In this document: positions 36,499 through 45,866 of the stretch, piece after piece
Layout of the letters: each line of letters starts with the position of its first letter
Numbering within the stretch: position 1 is the first letter of the stretch
Notes under the pieces: generated by a model
Seen by the model: the letters and a program-made list of their open reading frames with translations, nothing else
Database searches by the model: none
What the model was told of the DNA's origin: nothing
NCBI RefSeq assembly: GCF_014154935.1
Contig: NZ_JACEHH010000043.1
Location: 1-64,000, forward strand
Length of the DNA: 64,000 bases
Source of the DNA: Stieleria mannarensis
GTDB taxonomy: Bacteria; Planctomycetota; Planctomycetia; Pirellulales; Pirellulaceae
Direction of reading: 5' to 3'
Position numbers and translations under genes: made by a program

Positions 36499-37497
36499 TT
36501 ACTCGCGTCGAACCGAATCGTGATCGGATTCCAGCGTCGGATCAAAACTGTCTGGCAACAGGAATCCGGCAGTCGTCGTCACAGGAGTTTCATCGGCGTT
36601 TGCATCGGTGTGACCGACCACCGCGATCTTTTGATCTGCCGCTGCATCGTCTTTCGGCTCGACCACTTGATCGGCGACGGCATTCGATTCGGATTTCGGC
36701 ATCGTCCCGTTTGCCGCGACCGCCGGAGTGACCTCGCCGGCCGGTGTGGGGACGGCATCGGCGGACGTCGGGCCTTCCATCGGCGCGGCTTCTCCGTCCA
36801 TCATCGGTGTCCCGCAGCACGCCATCAGAATCAGACGGGCTTGGCGACGTACGTGATGTGAGGGTTCGGCTGGACCGCCACAGTCATTTTTGCCATGGGC
36901 AAGCTCAAACAATTTTTTCTGCAGTTTCGGGGTGCAACAACTGGTCTCGCAGTTGCATCCGGTCGCGCCGTTGACTGCCTTACGCAGACCTTCCGCAGTT
37001 GCCAGCCGAATGTTCTCGTCGCAATCGTCCAAGGCGGCCAAGAGGGCGTCCTCCGTGGCCTCATTGCATTTTCCACATCCATTTCTCGCCAGGAACTTGA
37101 TCGCTTTGGCCTTTTGAGGCGCTTTATCTTGTTCCATCTTGGCTTCCGCGGCGGCCTTTTCCGCCGGGCTTGCATCGGGGCCCAAGTTGGACGGGTCCGT
37201 GATCGACTTGATCGGCGGTCGTGCCTCCAACCCCGGGAAACGCGTTCCCAGCCGATTGCGCACGCGCCCGCCAACCGTCCGAATCCCGCCAAAGACCAGG
37301 TCCAGCCCCAAGAACTGGGGCAGCGTCATCCCCGGGGCCGCCGGGGCAGCGACGGCGACAACCGTGGTCGCCCCGGCTTGGGCCGACGTCGGTGCAGCCG
37401 GAGCCGGCGCCGCCGGGGGAACCGACGCACAGCCGGCGCAAGAAGCCATTGCGATCAAGCAAATGCCGATCGAAACGCGGTTGCGACTGTTGGTCAT
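36499..37497 (-). CDS. Cys-rich lipoprotein with HEAT-like helical segment
   Basis: 332 residues from the ATG at 37497. The signal peptide ISIGICLIAMASCAGC ends in two possible lipobox cysteines (MASC or AGC), so the protein is probably lipid-anchored. A Pro/Ala/Val-rich linker follows, then ARNGCGKCNEATEDALLAALDDCDENIRLATAEGL, which resembles a HEAT repeat with extra cysteines, and NGATGCNCETSCCTPKLQKKLFELA. The tail is low-complexity. It lies between two giant caspase-fold genes on the same strand (40 bases before the VWA one), so the three may form one operon. TssJ, normally a lipoprotein, is missing from the T6SS; this is not TssJ-like in sequence, but it is the only lipoprotein nearby. 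Confidence 0.65.
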   Translation of the reverse strand: MTNSRNRVSIGICLIAMASCAGCASVPPAAPAPAAPTSAQAGATTVVAVAAPAAPGMTLPQFLGLDLVFGGIRTVGGRVRNRLGTRFPGLEARPPIKSITDPSNLGPDASPAEKAAAEAKMEQDKAPQKAKAIKFLARNGCGKCNEATEDALLAALDDCDENIRLATAEGLRKAVNGATGCNCETSCCTPKLQKKLFELAHGKNDCGGPAEPSHHVRRQARLILMACCGTPMMDGEAAPMEGPTSADAVPTPAGEVTPAVAANGTMPKSESNAVADQVVEPKDDAAADQKIAVVGHTDANADETPVTTTAGFLLPDSFDPTLESDHDSVRRE

Positions 37498-37793
37498 TGA
37501 TCTCTTTAACGAAGTTCGAAAGGCGCATCGATAGCCACGCATACGCACTTGTATCGGTCATTCCGTTGATAACGTTTAAACCAACTGCAGAAAGTTTGCG
37601 GCCCACCCGTTGGTGTCTAGCCTTTAGGCGATTCCCCTCGCTGTATTGAGATCCTCTCCCTCTGGGAGAGACGGCGTTTGCGCAGCAAGCAAGCGTTAGA
37701 GAGGGGGCGCGGCTTGCGAAAGTCTTGGCGACTTCCGCCACGATCAATTCCGCCACTTAGACAATCGACCTCCCCCGCAGCGTCCCGAGCGTC
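37498..37793. other. Intergenic region with short hairpin repeat
   Basis: CTCTCCC-TCT-GGGAGAG at 37654-37670 forms a perfect 7-bp hairpin and is followed by GAGAGGGGGCG at about 37702. This is the kind of CCTCTCCC palindrome also seen at 5991. A TTGGCGACTTCCGCC copy lies at about 37726. No gene seen. Confidence 0.5.
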
Positions 37794-40700
37794 CTACGGC
37801 AACGTCACATCAACCCGCATCGTACGCTGCGGCCCCACCGTGACTTCCACCGGCAACTCCGTGCGATGCACGCGATTGTGAATCACTGCCCGTGCGGCCA
37901 GGCGATAGCTGCCCGGTGAAACCCCCGGGATCAAATAGCCGCCGTTCTCCGTCGATCGAACCGACCACCCAGCTGCTTCCTCGTCCGCCGACTCGCTCGA
38001 ACCCGCTCCAACGCCCGAATCCTCTGCCGGAACCGCGATCAAACGCACCTCCGCTTCCGGAACATTCCGCTCCCGAAACTGAATCGTCCCGACCAGATCA
38101 ACGGTTTGCTGCTTGACGCGCTTTGCACTCTCGGTCGCCGAAACGACTTCGATGTCGATCGACAACGGATCGCTTTCGTTGCCCACGCGATCGACGCCAC
38201 GTACCAGCAACGTCTTCTTCCCGGCGTCGGGCCCCGAATCGACGGTCAGCACCCACTGGCGATCGGACGTCCGCGAGCCCGTAAAAATGTTTCCCGCGGC
38301 GGGAAACTCGCCCGTCCCTTCCAGATCAAACGCCGCTTCGACCTTGGTGACGTCGGATCCCTCGTCCCATGCCCAGACCTCCAGATCAACTTGGCCGTTG
38401 ACGGCGACGAAGTCCAAGCCGTCGGTCCGGTGGATGGGACCGACGACCGGTGGCGCGGTATCGATCAACAACTCGATGCTGCGGACCGATTGAACCTTGT
38501 CATTGATGGTCAAGCTGGCCGCGACATCGATCAACAGGTTTTCCAGCCGCTGTGACGGCAAATCGATCAGGTGGTCCGAAACGGCATTGGTCAGTTCGAT
38601 CGTGCCGTCGGGCGCGGACTTGACAAACCCGATCATCACCCCGCGGTCGGTCGTCAACGTCACACGGTCTTCAGGGTTCGGAACACCCGAAGCATCCAGG
38701 TCGATGCCCAAATCCAGATGGTCGCGTCCGTTCTCGAACGATCCGACGGGCGCGTCGATTTGGACGGCCACGGGAATCGACTTCGTCGCCCCCAGCACAC
38801 CGCCCTTGGACGACGTCGCCATCCGCAGATCAACTCGATCCGTGATTTCGGGGACGTTCGTCAGGTGTTTGCCGCAAGGAACGTCAAAGATAAACGATCG
38901 CGGGTAGCCATCGACGTCGATGTAGACCCGCACCACACGGGGCGGCGGAATCGTCGTGGCGATGAACAGCTTCGTCGTCGGGTTCGATCGGCTGATCATG
39001 CCCTGCAACTTTCCCTTCGTCCGGCCGTATCGGTCGTCAGCCAATCGGCATTCGACGCGGACCGGCGCCCCTTCGGGCAAACGCGCCGGATCGGCGGCAG
39101 AGACTTCGATGGTGATTTGTTGTTTGGTTGTATCAAATCCGACCCTCGGCACCACGAATCGTCGCGGTCGCTGGATCGCAAACCGCACGTATCGGAACGT
39201 GGATTGTCCGGTCTCGCGATCATTCAATTCGACCAGCATCCCGTGCGGCATGTCGACGGATTGGATCGGTTCGGCCGCCGCGTCATCCTTTTTCGCCGGC
39301 TCTTCTTTGGGAGCGTCCGCTGCGTTCGCGCCCTTTGCGTTTTCGCCGCCCGGTTCCGCTTCGCCAGCACTCGGGAACGCGGGGTGTCCGTCTCCGGGGA
39401 CATTCAGGTCAAAGCTTGCCAGCGGCAATGCCCCCACCAACAACGCACTCGGATCGGCGGGAAGCCGCCCCGACACCGAGACGTCCAGTGCGTAACAACG
39501 CATCGATATCGACTTCGCCCGAGAGGCATGATTGACAACGCCGAATCGAAACGTTTCTAACCGGTTCGGGTGCGGCAACAATTCCACGCCACCGACATCG
39601 GACACGAACGTCGCATCGCCTCGTCGGACCAGCACCTCGGCAACCGGCAGCATCACGTCGATCGAGCGACGGGTCAACAGAACCGGCGGCTGGGCATCGG
39701 ACCGTGTCAGGCTGGACGGTTGGTAGACGTCGACCACCAACTTCGTCGTTTCCGACGCGTCGTCTCTCCGGGTGATCTTCAATGGCAACGCGATCGAACT
39801 CTCCGCCGCGATCGTGATCGGCTGCGAACGCCGCGTTCCGAACTGGGACGGAGTGTCAAAGAAACGTGGTCGAATCGTATCGGCTGCCGACCCCGATTCC
39901 CTCGCTCCGACACCCGCCTGCAGATCGACATCGATCAGTCGGGCTTCATATTCCAGTGAAACCGTGACCGACAGCTCACGGTCACTCGGATTTTCCATCG
40001 TGACCAGGATTTCGTCGTGATCGCCGTATTGCAAGTCGACTTGTTCGGGAGCAGTGACATCGATTCGGTGCAGGCCGCTCAAGGGATCGGTCGAACGGCA
40101 CAGCAATTCGGCTCGCGTTCGGTATTGGTCCGACCAATCCGCCAAAGTGGTCGAGACCGTTCGGGTGTGATACGTCGACGCTTGTACCAAGCGACTGGCC
40201 TGCCATCGCAGCGTCGATCGAAGCTGCGATGCCAACGACAACGCATTGACGTCCACGCGGTCGAGCTGCCAGGCATCGCGTGGATCCAGCATCCGCAATA
40301 ATCGGATGGCCATGCGTGATGCCGCCGGTGACACGGCACACGACGACAACGCCCGCTCCACCTCGGCCGCGCTGCGGTAGAACGCTTGCAACGCCGTTCC
40401 GAACTTCGAATGACTCTGCCAAACCGCTGCCACCTTCGCCCCCGATGGGGCCGCCTGCATGGACCGATACCCTTGTTCCAGCGATTCAAAAGCCGCGTCG
40501 ACCTCTCGCGCCACCGTGACCGCGGCAAATTCGTTCGCTTCGACTCCGGGGATGTGGGATAGACGAACATAGCGTGATTCCAGCTTGGCTTGTTCGAACA
40601 GGAACTGCCAGTCTTCGGCCCCCGGGCTCAGATCCGCACCGCCCTGATCCATCGCTGCGACATCGTCGATGCCGATGTTGGCCAAGTCATAATTGGCGGC

Positions 40701-43154
40701 CAATTCTCGATCGCGTTGATCCGATGCGGCCAACAATTGACTCCGCAACGACGAACTCACCAGCGGTGTCCGCAGCAACAAATGGGCCTGGTGCGAATCG
40801 CCCGGCGTCGGCGTTCGCGCCAGCAATCGTTCCGCCGACGCATCCCCACACGCCGCTTCAACACTCGATTGAACGGATTCCAATTGTCGCCGCACCGTCA
40901 CGAGCGTTGCCACACTGGATTGTCCCGGTTGATCCAGCAGGTCGGAAAGTTCAGTCGCCAGATCCAACAAGGCCGAGACGTCTTCAAAAAACATGCTTCG
41001 TTGTTCGGGCATGAACCGTGACATCCGATGCCAATGCAGATACGACGGCAATCGGGCCAACACAACTTCCAGCTGTCGCTCCGCCCGACGGACCTCGACG
41101 AAATCGTGCTCGGCTGCGGCGTAGATCATTCCCGCGTCTTGGAACAGGCTTTCGCACCGCTCTTGCCATTGCAGGCCGACGCGATCAACCACCAGTTGCT
41201 CGGCAAAGAAACGCAATTGGTCGGCCCGTTCGACTTCCGATCGCACCCAACCCGGCGACAACAGGTCCAATGCTGCGATGCGTTCGCCCGCCAACGTCGT
41301 CAGCGCGGCGATTTGAACCAAGCCCCAATCCAGATCCGGATCGTCGGCCAGTCGTTTCACGAAGGCCATTTCGATGTAGCCAGAAAATTCCGAACGCCAT
41401 CGCGTTTTCAGCCACTCGTCAAACGCCTGGCGTTGGTCCTGCTCCAATGCCGCTTGTAACGACCCTAGATCAACCTCCAACTCACGCCCTTGAATCATTG
41501 CCGCCAGTCGGGCCAAGGCCACGCTGTGGGCTCGGTCGGGGTTCAGTGTGGTCAGCAGCGCGATGGTTTCTTCGGACGCTCCGCCAAACAGTGACTTCAG
41601 CGGCGGCGTGGGACTCCGGGACGCAGTCGTGTTCGCCGCGGGCTTGGATGGAAATGATTCTTCCAGCGTTGCTTCGATCATTTCGTCATCGTATCCTTTG
41701 CCGCCGCTAAGTTGCTGTTCGAATGCCAACAGTTCGGCTTGCAATTCACGCCACAGGTGCGGCTTGTTTTCGATCGGGCTCAAACTGGGGTCGAGCGCCG
41801 ACCAGGCCAACGACGCAGTGTCACGCTGCTGCCACGCCTTGGAAAGAAGCTGCTTGGTTTTGACGGACACACCCTCCCCGGACGGATTTTCGTTTCCGTC
41901 TCCGGTTTTGCCCGAGCCGTCGGCGTGGCCGTCGGTACCTGCGTCGGGCCCGGCTGTGTCGGTGGCGTCGCCGGGGTCTGCGCCGCCATCGGCGTTTCCT
42001 GATTCGTCGTCAGCACCAGCCGAGGCGGCTTGGCCGGCGGAGTCCGACGGTTCACCGGCATCGTTGCCTGCGGCGCCGACGGACCCCATCGTGGTGCCGC
42101 CCGACGGGATGCGATTGGAAGCCAAGGTGACCTGCTGCCGCCGCAACAAACCCCGAATCCTTCCCGAACGCGACGACGATCCGCTGACGCCGTCGTCTTC
42201 ATCCAGCGGCACGATCAGAGACGCAGCGGTCAGTTGCTTCGTCGGGTCACGCTCGAACAAAGTCAGCAATTCGGGATCGGGTTTCCCCGGTTGGCCGCCG
42301 CCCCAAATCAGCTGAGGAGACTGTTGTGCGCCACGGTCGGTGCTCTGGGCGACCCACTTTGCGACGTTGGCCGACGTGAATCCGACCAATTCACTCAGTT
42401 TGATCGTTCGATCGTGGTCCAGGTCCGCGGCCCCTTTCAACCCCTCGCCGACGAACATCCCGAAAACACTGCGGCGGGCGGCGCGTGAAACGTGCGAGTA
42501 CTGCAGCGACGAATGAGAACAATAGACCCAAAGCGAGGGGTCGCGGGTTTGACGAACCGCGTTTTCCAACAGCCGCGGAAACTCGTTGCCGACCACCCCC
42601 AGTCCCGGGTCATAGTCGATCGTGCCCGCGTTGATCACAATCAATTTCGTTGCCGCCGGGGACTGGCGAACCTGGTCGAGCAGCGTTTCGACGGAGATGC
42701 GACCGAGATCGGGTTGGCGCAGGTCGAAGTTATCGCACAACAGGTAGGCTGTCGCGTTGTCCGTGACACCATGCGCGTTGATGTACAGGATCAAATTGTC
42801 ACGTGCATTGACCTTTGTCTCCGCCAAACGGCCGGCCAGATTCTTGGCCGATTGCGCCGAACGAAGCGTTTCACTCTGATCGCGAACCTTGGCTTCGCGG
42901 ATCGACGCGATCGCCTCCAGGTCTTCGGCGACAAAGGGAATCGGGGGCGTGTTGAACGCGTCGTTGCCGCGTGATCCGATCAGCACCAAGTGCGTTTGAG
43001 GTGCAAAGAACGGGGGGAACAACAGAAGAATCAGCACGACCGTCAGGGCCAACAGCCCGATCACGATCGCCGCGCGGCGTAGGTCGCGTGCGAGTCGTGC
43101 GTGACCCCGCTTCTTCGCGGCTGTCCGCCACGACGGTTGCTGATCTGGTTGCAT
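37794..43154 (-). CDS. Giant membrane-anchored pseudo-caspase with multi-domain exterior
   Basis: 1,786 residues. A basic cytosolic start (RTAAKKRGHARLARDLRR) precedes one membrane helix (about 29-48), then a caspase-fold domain with LILYINAHGVTD, carrying the expected His (H129). The strand that should end in the catalytic Cys reads LIVINAGTID (about 171-180), with Ala/Gly instead. LSELVGFTSANVAKWV closes the domain. An Asp/Gly/Ala-rich linker follows (about 360-430), then a long helical stalk. Beta-sandwich domains come next (one with IHRTDGLDFVAVNGQVDLEVW), and the end is a carboxypeptidase-regulatory-like domain (VDLVGTIQFRERNVPEAEVRLIAV, GSYRLAARA). Same overall plan as the protein at 31491, so the two are probably paralogues. 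Confidence 0.75.
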   Translation of the reverse strand: MQPDQQPSWRTAAKKRGHARLARDLRRAAIVIGLLALTVVLILLLFPPFFAPQTHLVLIGSRGNDAFNTPPIPFVAEDLEAIASIREAKVRDQSETLRSAQSAKNLAGRLAETKVNARDNLILYINAHGVTDNATAYLLCDNFDLRQPDLGRISVETLLDQVRQSPAATKLIVINAGTIDYDPGLGVVGNEFPRLLENAVRQTRDPSLWVYCSHSSLQYSHVSRAARRSVFGMFVGEGLKGAADLDHDRTIKLSELVGFTSANVAKWVAQSTDRGAQQSPQLIWGGGQPGKPDPELLTLFERDPTKQLTAASLIVPLDEDDGVSGSSSRSGRIRGLLRRQQVTLASNRIPSGGTTMGSVGAAGNDAGEPSDSAGQAASAGADDESGNADGGADPGDATDTAGPDAGTDGHADGSGKTGDGNENPSGEGVSVKTKQLLSKAWQQRDTASLAWSALDPSLSPIENKPHLWRELQAELLAFEQQLSGGKGYDDEMIEATLEESFPSKPAANTTASRSPTPPLKSLFGGASEETIALLTTLNPDRAHSVALARLAAMIQGRELEVDLGSLQAALEQDQRQAFDEWLKTRWRSEFSGYIEMAFVKRLADDPDLDWGLVQIAALTTLAGERIAALDLLSPGWVRSEVERADQLRFFAEQLVVDRVGLQWQERCESLFQDAGMIYAAAEHDFVEVRRAERQLEVVLARLPSYLHWHRMSRFMPEQRSMFFEDVSALLDLATELSDLLDQPGQSSVATLVTVRRQLESVQSSVEAACGDASAERLLARTPTPGDSHQAHLLLRTPLVSSSLRSQLLAASDQRDRELAANYDLANIGIDDVAAMDQGGADLSPGAEDWQFLFEQAKLESRYVRLSHIPGVEANEFAAVTVAREVDAAFESLEQGYRSMQAAPSGAKVAAVWQSHSKFGTALQAFYRSAAEVERALSSCAVSPAASRMAIRLLRMLDPRDAWQLDRVDVNALSLASQLRSTLRWQASRLVQASTYHTRTVSTTLADWSDQYRTRAELLCRSTDPLSGLHRIDVTAPEQVDLQYGDHDEILVTMENPSDRELSVTVSLEYEARLIDVDLQAGVGARESGSAADTIRPRFFDTPSQFGTRRSQPITIAAESSIALPLKITRRDDASETTKLVVDVYQPSSLTRSDAQPPVLLTRRSIDVMLPVAEVLVRRGDATFVSDVGGVELLPHPNRLETFRFGVVNHASRAKSISMRCYALDVSVSGRLPADPSALLVGALPLASFDLNVPGDGHPAFPSAGEAEPGGENAKGANAADAPKEEPAKKDDAAAEPIQSVDMPHGMLVELNDRETGQSTFRYVRFAIQRPRRFVVPRVGFDTTKQQITIEVSAADPARLPEGAPVRVECRLADDRYGRTKGKLQGMISRSNPTTKLFIATTIPPPRVVRVYIDVDGYPRSFIFDVPCGKHLTNVPEITDRVDLRMATSSKGGVLGATKSIPVAVQIDAPVGSFENGRDHLDLGIDLDASGVPNPEDRVTLTTDRGVMIGFVKSAPDGTIELTNAVSDHLIDLPSQRLENLLIDVAASLTINDKVQSVRSIELLIDTAPPVVGPIHRTDGLDFVAVNGQVDLEVWAWDEGSDVTKVEAAFDLEGTGEFPAAGNIFTGSRTSDRQWVLTVDSGPDAGKKTLLVRGVDRVGNESDPLSIDIEVVSATESAKRVKQQTVDLVGTIQFRERNVPEAEVRLIAVPAEDSGVGAGSSESADEEAAGWSVRSTENGGYLIPGVSPGSYRLAARAVIHNRVHRTELPVEVTVGPQRTMRVDVTLP

Positions 43155-43628
43155 GTTAATCCGTTCTGCTCAAATCAATGAGTGGCGTTCCGAAAGGCAT
43201 CGTGCCGCGGAACAAAGAGTTTTCCGTTGTGGCATGAAGCCACGTCGCGCGGTGCGTCCGGTGCGACGCGGGTGCACTGCGCTATCTTCTTTTCGACGAT
43301 TCCGGACGTCGTCCGCTCGCTCGCGTCAAGCAAGTTTGCTTTTGCCGAAAGATCGGTTTGCGACGCCCCGCAGCGTGTCAAAGCTTGACGAACATGCCGG
43401 ATGGAGGAGGAATTTCACCGTTTTCTTGCCCCGAAATCTTCTCACCAATCTCACTCCCCCAGACGCGGTCCATTCATCCCGTCGTTCAGGCGAGGATGTA
43501 GACGGTTTCCGTTCCTCGCGTTCACGGTAGCATCAGCGTCCTGGAGCCAGCCTAGTCGCCCCGCATCATTCTGCCCCGTATCATTCTGCCATCCCCCGAA
43601 ACATCCCAAATCGTTCGTCAGCACCTCA
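43155..43628. other. Intergenic region between divergent genes
   Basis: 474 bases between the leftward pseudo-caspase gene and the rightward methyltransferase. The methyltransferase frame is open back to 43401, but its product there is not protein-like. Promoters for both genes should lie here; I see no clear motif. Confidence 0.4.
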
Positions 43629-45236
43629 ATGTCAACCGAATCCGCCCAACCCTTCAGCTACGACGAATACCCCTACGCCAGCTATCCCTACGCCAGCAGT
43701 CACCCACGCAACGTGGCCGCTCTGGCACAACTGTTCGGGATGAAACCGGCGGACGTTTCGCGATGTCGCGTCCTGGAGATCGGTTGTGCCGCCGGCGGCA
43801 ATTTGATCCCGATGGCCGCCCGCTACCCCCAGTCACGATTCCTGGGGCTGGATGCATCGAAACGTCAAATCGACGAGGGGATTCCCGTCATCGATGCACT
43901 TTCGTTGGACAACATCACCCTGCGCCACCAGGACATCTTGGAATTTGATGCCTCCGAAGGCGAGTTCGACTACATCCTCTGCCACGGCGTTTATTCCTGG
44001 GTGCCGCCAGCCGTTCAAGCAAAGATCCTGTCGGTCTGTCGCCAGCATCTCAGCGAAAATGGACTGGCCTACATCAGCTACAACACTTACCCGGGATGGT
44101 ACCTGCGACGTGGGGTCCGCGAGATGATGAGCTATCACGCGTCGGGCTTTGACGAAACACAGACCAAGATCAATCAGTCTCGCGCGTTGGTCGACTTTCT
44201 CGTGTCCGCCGTCCAGCCGAATCACGACGCCTATGAAAAACTGTTGCACGAAGAGCTTTCTGTCGTACGCGGTTCGGAAGACAGCTACATCTACCACGAG
44301 CACTTGGAAGACTACAACGAACCGCTGTTCTTTCACCAATTCGTGTCCCGCGCCGAGGCGAGTGAGTTGCGATTCATGTGCGAAGCTCAGTTCGGCAGCA
44401 TGATCCCCAGCGAATACTCCGAAGAGACTCGGCAGACGTTGTCGAAGATCGCACCGGGGTTGGTCCAGATGGAGCAGTACTTGGACTTTCTGCGGAACCG
44501 AAAGTTTCGGCAATCGGTGTTGTGTCATCGTGAAGTCCAACTCGACCGGGCGATCCAGCCCGAGCGTTTGGAGGGCTTGTATGTCAACGCACCGTTGGCG
44601 GAGGTGGAACCGGAGGACACGTCGACCGAGCCGCCGGCCCGTGTCTTTGAACACGCATCGGGCCGTACGCTCACCGTCGGCAACGCGGTACAGGCCGAAG
44701 CGCTGCGCCACTTGGCCGCGGTCTGGCCCAGCGACATTTCAATCGACGCGTTGACCGAAGTCGCCCGCCAAGCCATCCCCGGCGAGCATCGTCCGGGAGT
44801 TCAGGAGTGCAAGCAGGAACTGTATGAGACGTTTTTGGAACTCTACTCGTCCAGCCTGGTCGGGCTTCACGCCACCCCTGCCGGATGCAGCTTGGAAATC
44901 GAATCCACGCCGTGCACAACCGCGCTGGTTCGCCGGCAAGCGAGGGCGGGCAGCCGGGTGACCAACCTGCGGCACGAATCGGTTCATTTGGACGACTTCG
45001 AACGTGAGATCATCAAACGGATGGACGGCCAAGCGACGATCGACCAGATCACCTCCGACCTGCTCCAGTACGGCGTCGCCCTGCAGTCCGAATCGCCGGA
45101 TTCCGAAGCATTCCCGCCCGGGGCAGAGGTCCAATCGGTCACCCCGTCGCACGAGCAACTCCGAGCGGTCGTCGAGCAAAAGCTCAAGCGTTTCGCCCAA
45201 ACCGGCCTGCTCACCCCAGTCACCGACTCCCCGTAG
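43629..45236 (+). CDS. Methyltransferase with methyltransferase-regulatory domain
   Basis: 535 residues from the ATG at 43629. It starts SYDEYPYASYPYASSHPRNVAALAQLFG, the opening of a family in which a class I methyltransferase (residues ~25-190) precedes a regulatory domain (about 215-300, MethyTransf_Reg type). The SAM site is VLEIGCAAGGNLIPMAARYP, then FLGLDASKRQIDEG and FDYILCHGVYSWVP. The second domain holds LLHEELSVVRGSEDSYIYHEHLEDYNEPLFFHQF. The C-terminal ~200 residues resemble a winged-helix PqqD/ArsR-like ending (IIKRMDGQATIDQITSDLLQYG). Substrate unknown. It stands alone, just left of the tRNA-anchored island. Confidence 0.82.
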   Translation: MSTESAQPFSYDEYPYASYPYASSHPRNVAALAQLFGMKPADVSRCRVLEIGCAAGGNLIPMAARYPQSRFLGLDASKRQIDEGIPVIDALSLDNITLRHQDILEFDASEGEFDYILCHGVYSWVPPAVQAKILSVCRQHLSENGLAYISYNTYPGWYLRRGVREMMSYHASGFDETQTKINQSRALVDFLVSAVQPNHDAYEKLLHEELSVVRGSEDSYIYHEHLEDYNEPLFFHQFVSRAEASELRFMCEAQFGSMIPSEYSEETRQTLSKIAPGLVQMEQYLDFLRNRKFRQSVLCHREVQLDRAIQPERLEGLYVNAPLAEVEPEDTSTEPPARVFEHASGRTLTVGNAVQAEALRHLAAVWPSDISIDALTEVARQAIPGEHRPGVQECKQELYETFLELYSSSLVGLHATPAGCSLEIESTPCTTALVRRQARAGSRVTNLRHESVHLDDFEREIIKRMDGQATIDQITSDLLQYGVALQSESPDSEAFPPGAEVQSVTPSHEQLRAVVEQKLKRFAQTGLLTPVTDSP

Positions 45237-45625
45237 CGGAACTCGCCAAGAGTTTCGCACTCAGCAGTTGATTGACTCAATGCGTGACAATCAACCCAGC
45301 AATGCCAGCCCGACGCGTCAGCGAGGGGCAGCACGACCGCCGAGACAAACGACAGAAAAATGGGGGGGCAGAAAAATGGATCGAAGGGCCGGGGAAGCAG
45401 ACAAGAAAATGGGTGGCAAGAAAATGTCGGGACGGCTTTTAAGGTCTGAAACCAGGAAAAACGTGGATCGCCGGAGTTTTCGGTTAGGTATTTGCAGCGG
45501 GCGGGGGTGAGGTTATATTACGCCCTCGATCGAAAAATTGCCGGCACAAGGATGCCGAGCGATCGCGATCGAAAGACATCGCGAGAGGCGATCATCAGCG
45601 GATGAGCGTCCCTCGCCACCCACAT
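45237..45625. repeat. Intergenic stretch with degenerate AGAAAATG direct repeats
   Basis: At about 45350-45440 the pattern GGCAGAAAAATGG, GCAGACAAGAAAATGGG, GGCAAGAAAATGTCGGG appears four times with variable spacing (preceded by GACAGAAAAATGGGG). No gene is credible in this stretch. Similar A-rich repeat tracts occur between genes in related planctomycetes, as far as I recall. The tRNA gene follows. Confidence 0.5.
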
Positions 45626-45699
<74 letters not shown>

Positions 45700-45706
45700 C
45701 TCGCAA

Positions 45707-45745
45707 AAACCGCGGTGAAACGCATTTCACCGCGGTTTCTTTTTT
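45707..45745 (+). terminator. Rho-independent terminator after tRNA-Pro
   Basis: AAACCGCGGTGAAA at 45707-45720 pairs perfectly with TTTCACCGCGGTTT at 45725-45738 over a CGCA loop, followed by CTTTTTTT. A textbook terminator for the tRNA transcript. Confidence 0.9.
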
Positions 45746-45866
45746 GGCCTCATCGGGAAATCTAGTCCAAATCTAGTCCAAAGTTGCACTTGCATTGGAC
45801 TCGTATCGCTTGGCTCGCCCATGCCCCCGTACCTACGATTCGACCAGCTTCCCAGAGAGTCGAGTC

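Noticed and set aside
36499..37497. TssJ
   Set aside because: It is a lipoprotein near a T6SS, but it is twice the usual length, helical and Cys-rich rather than a transthyretin-like beta-sandwich.
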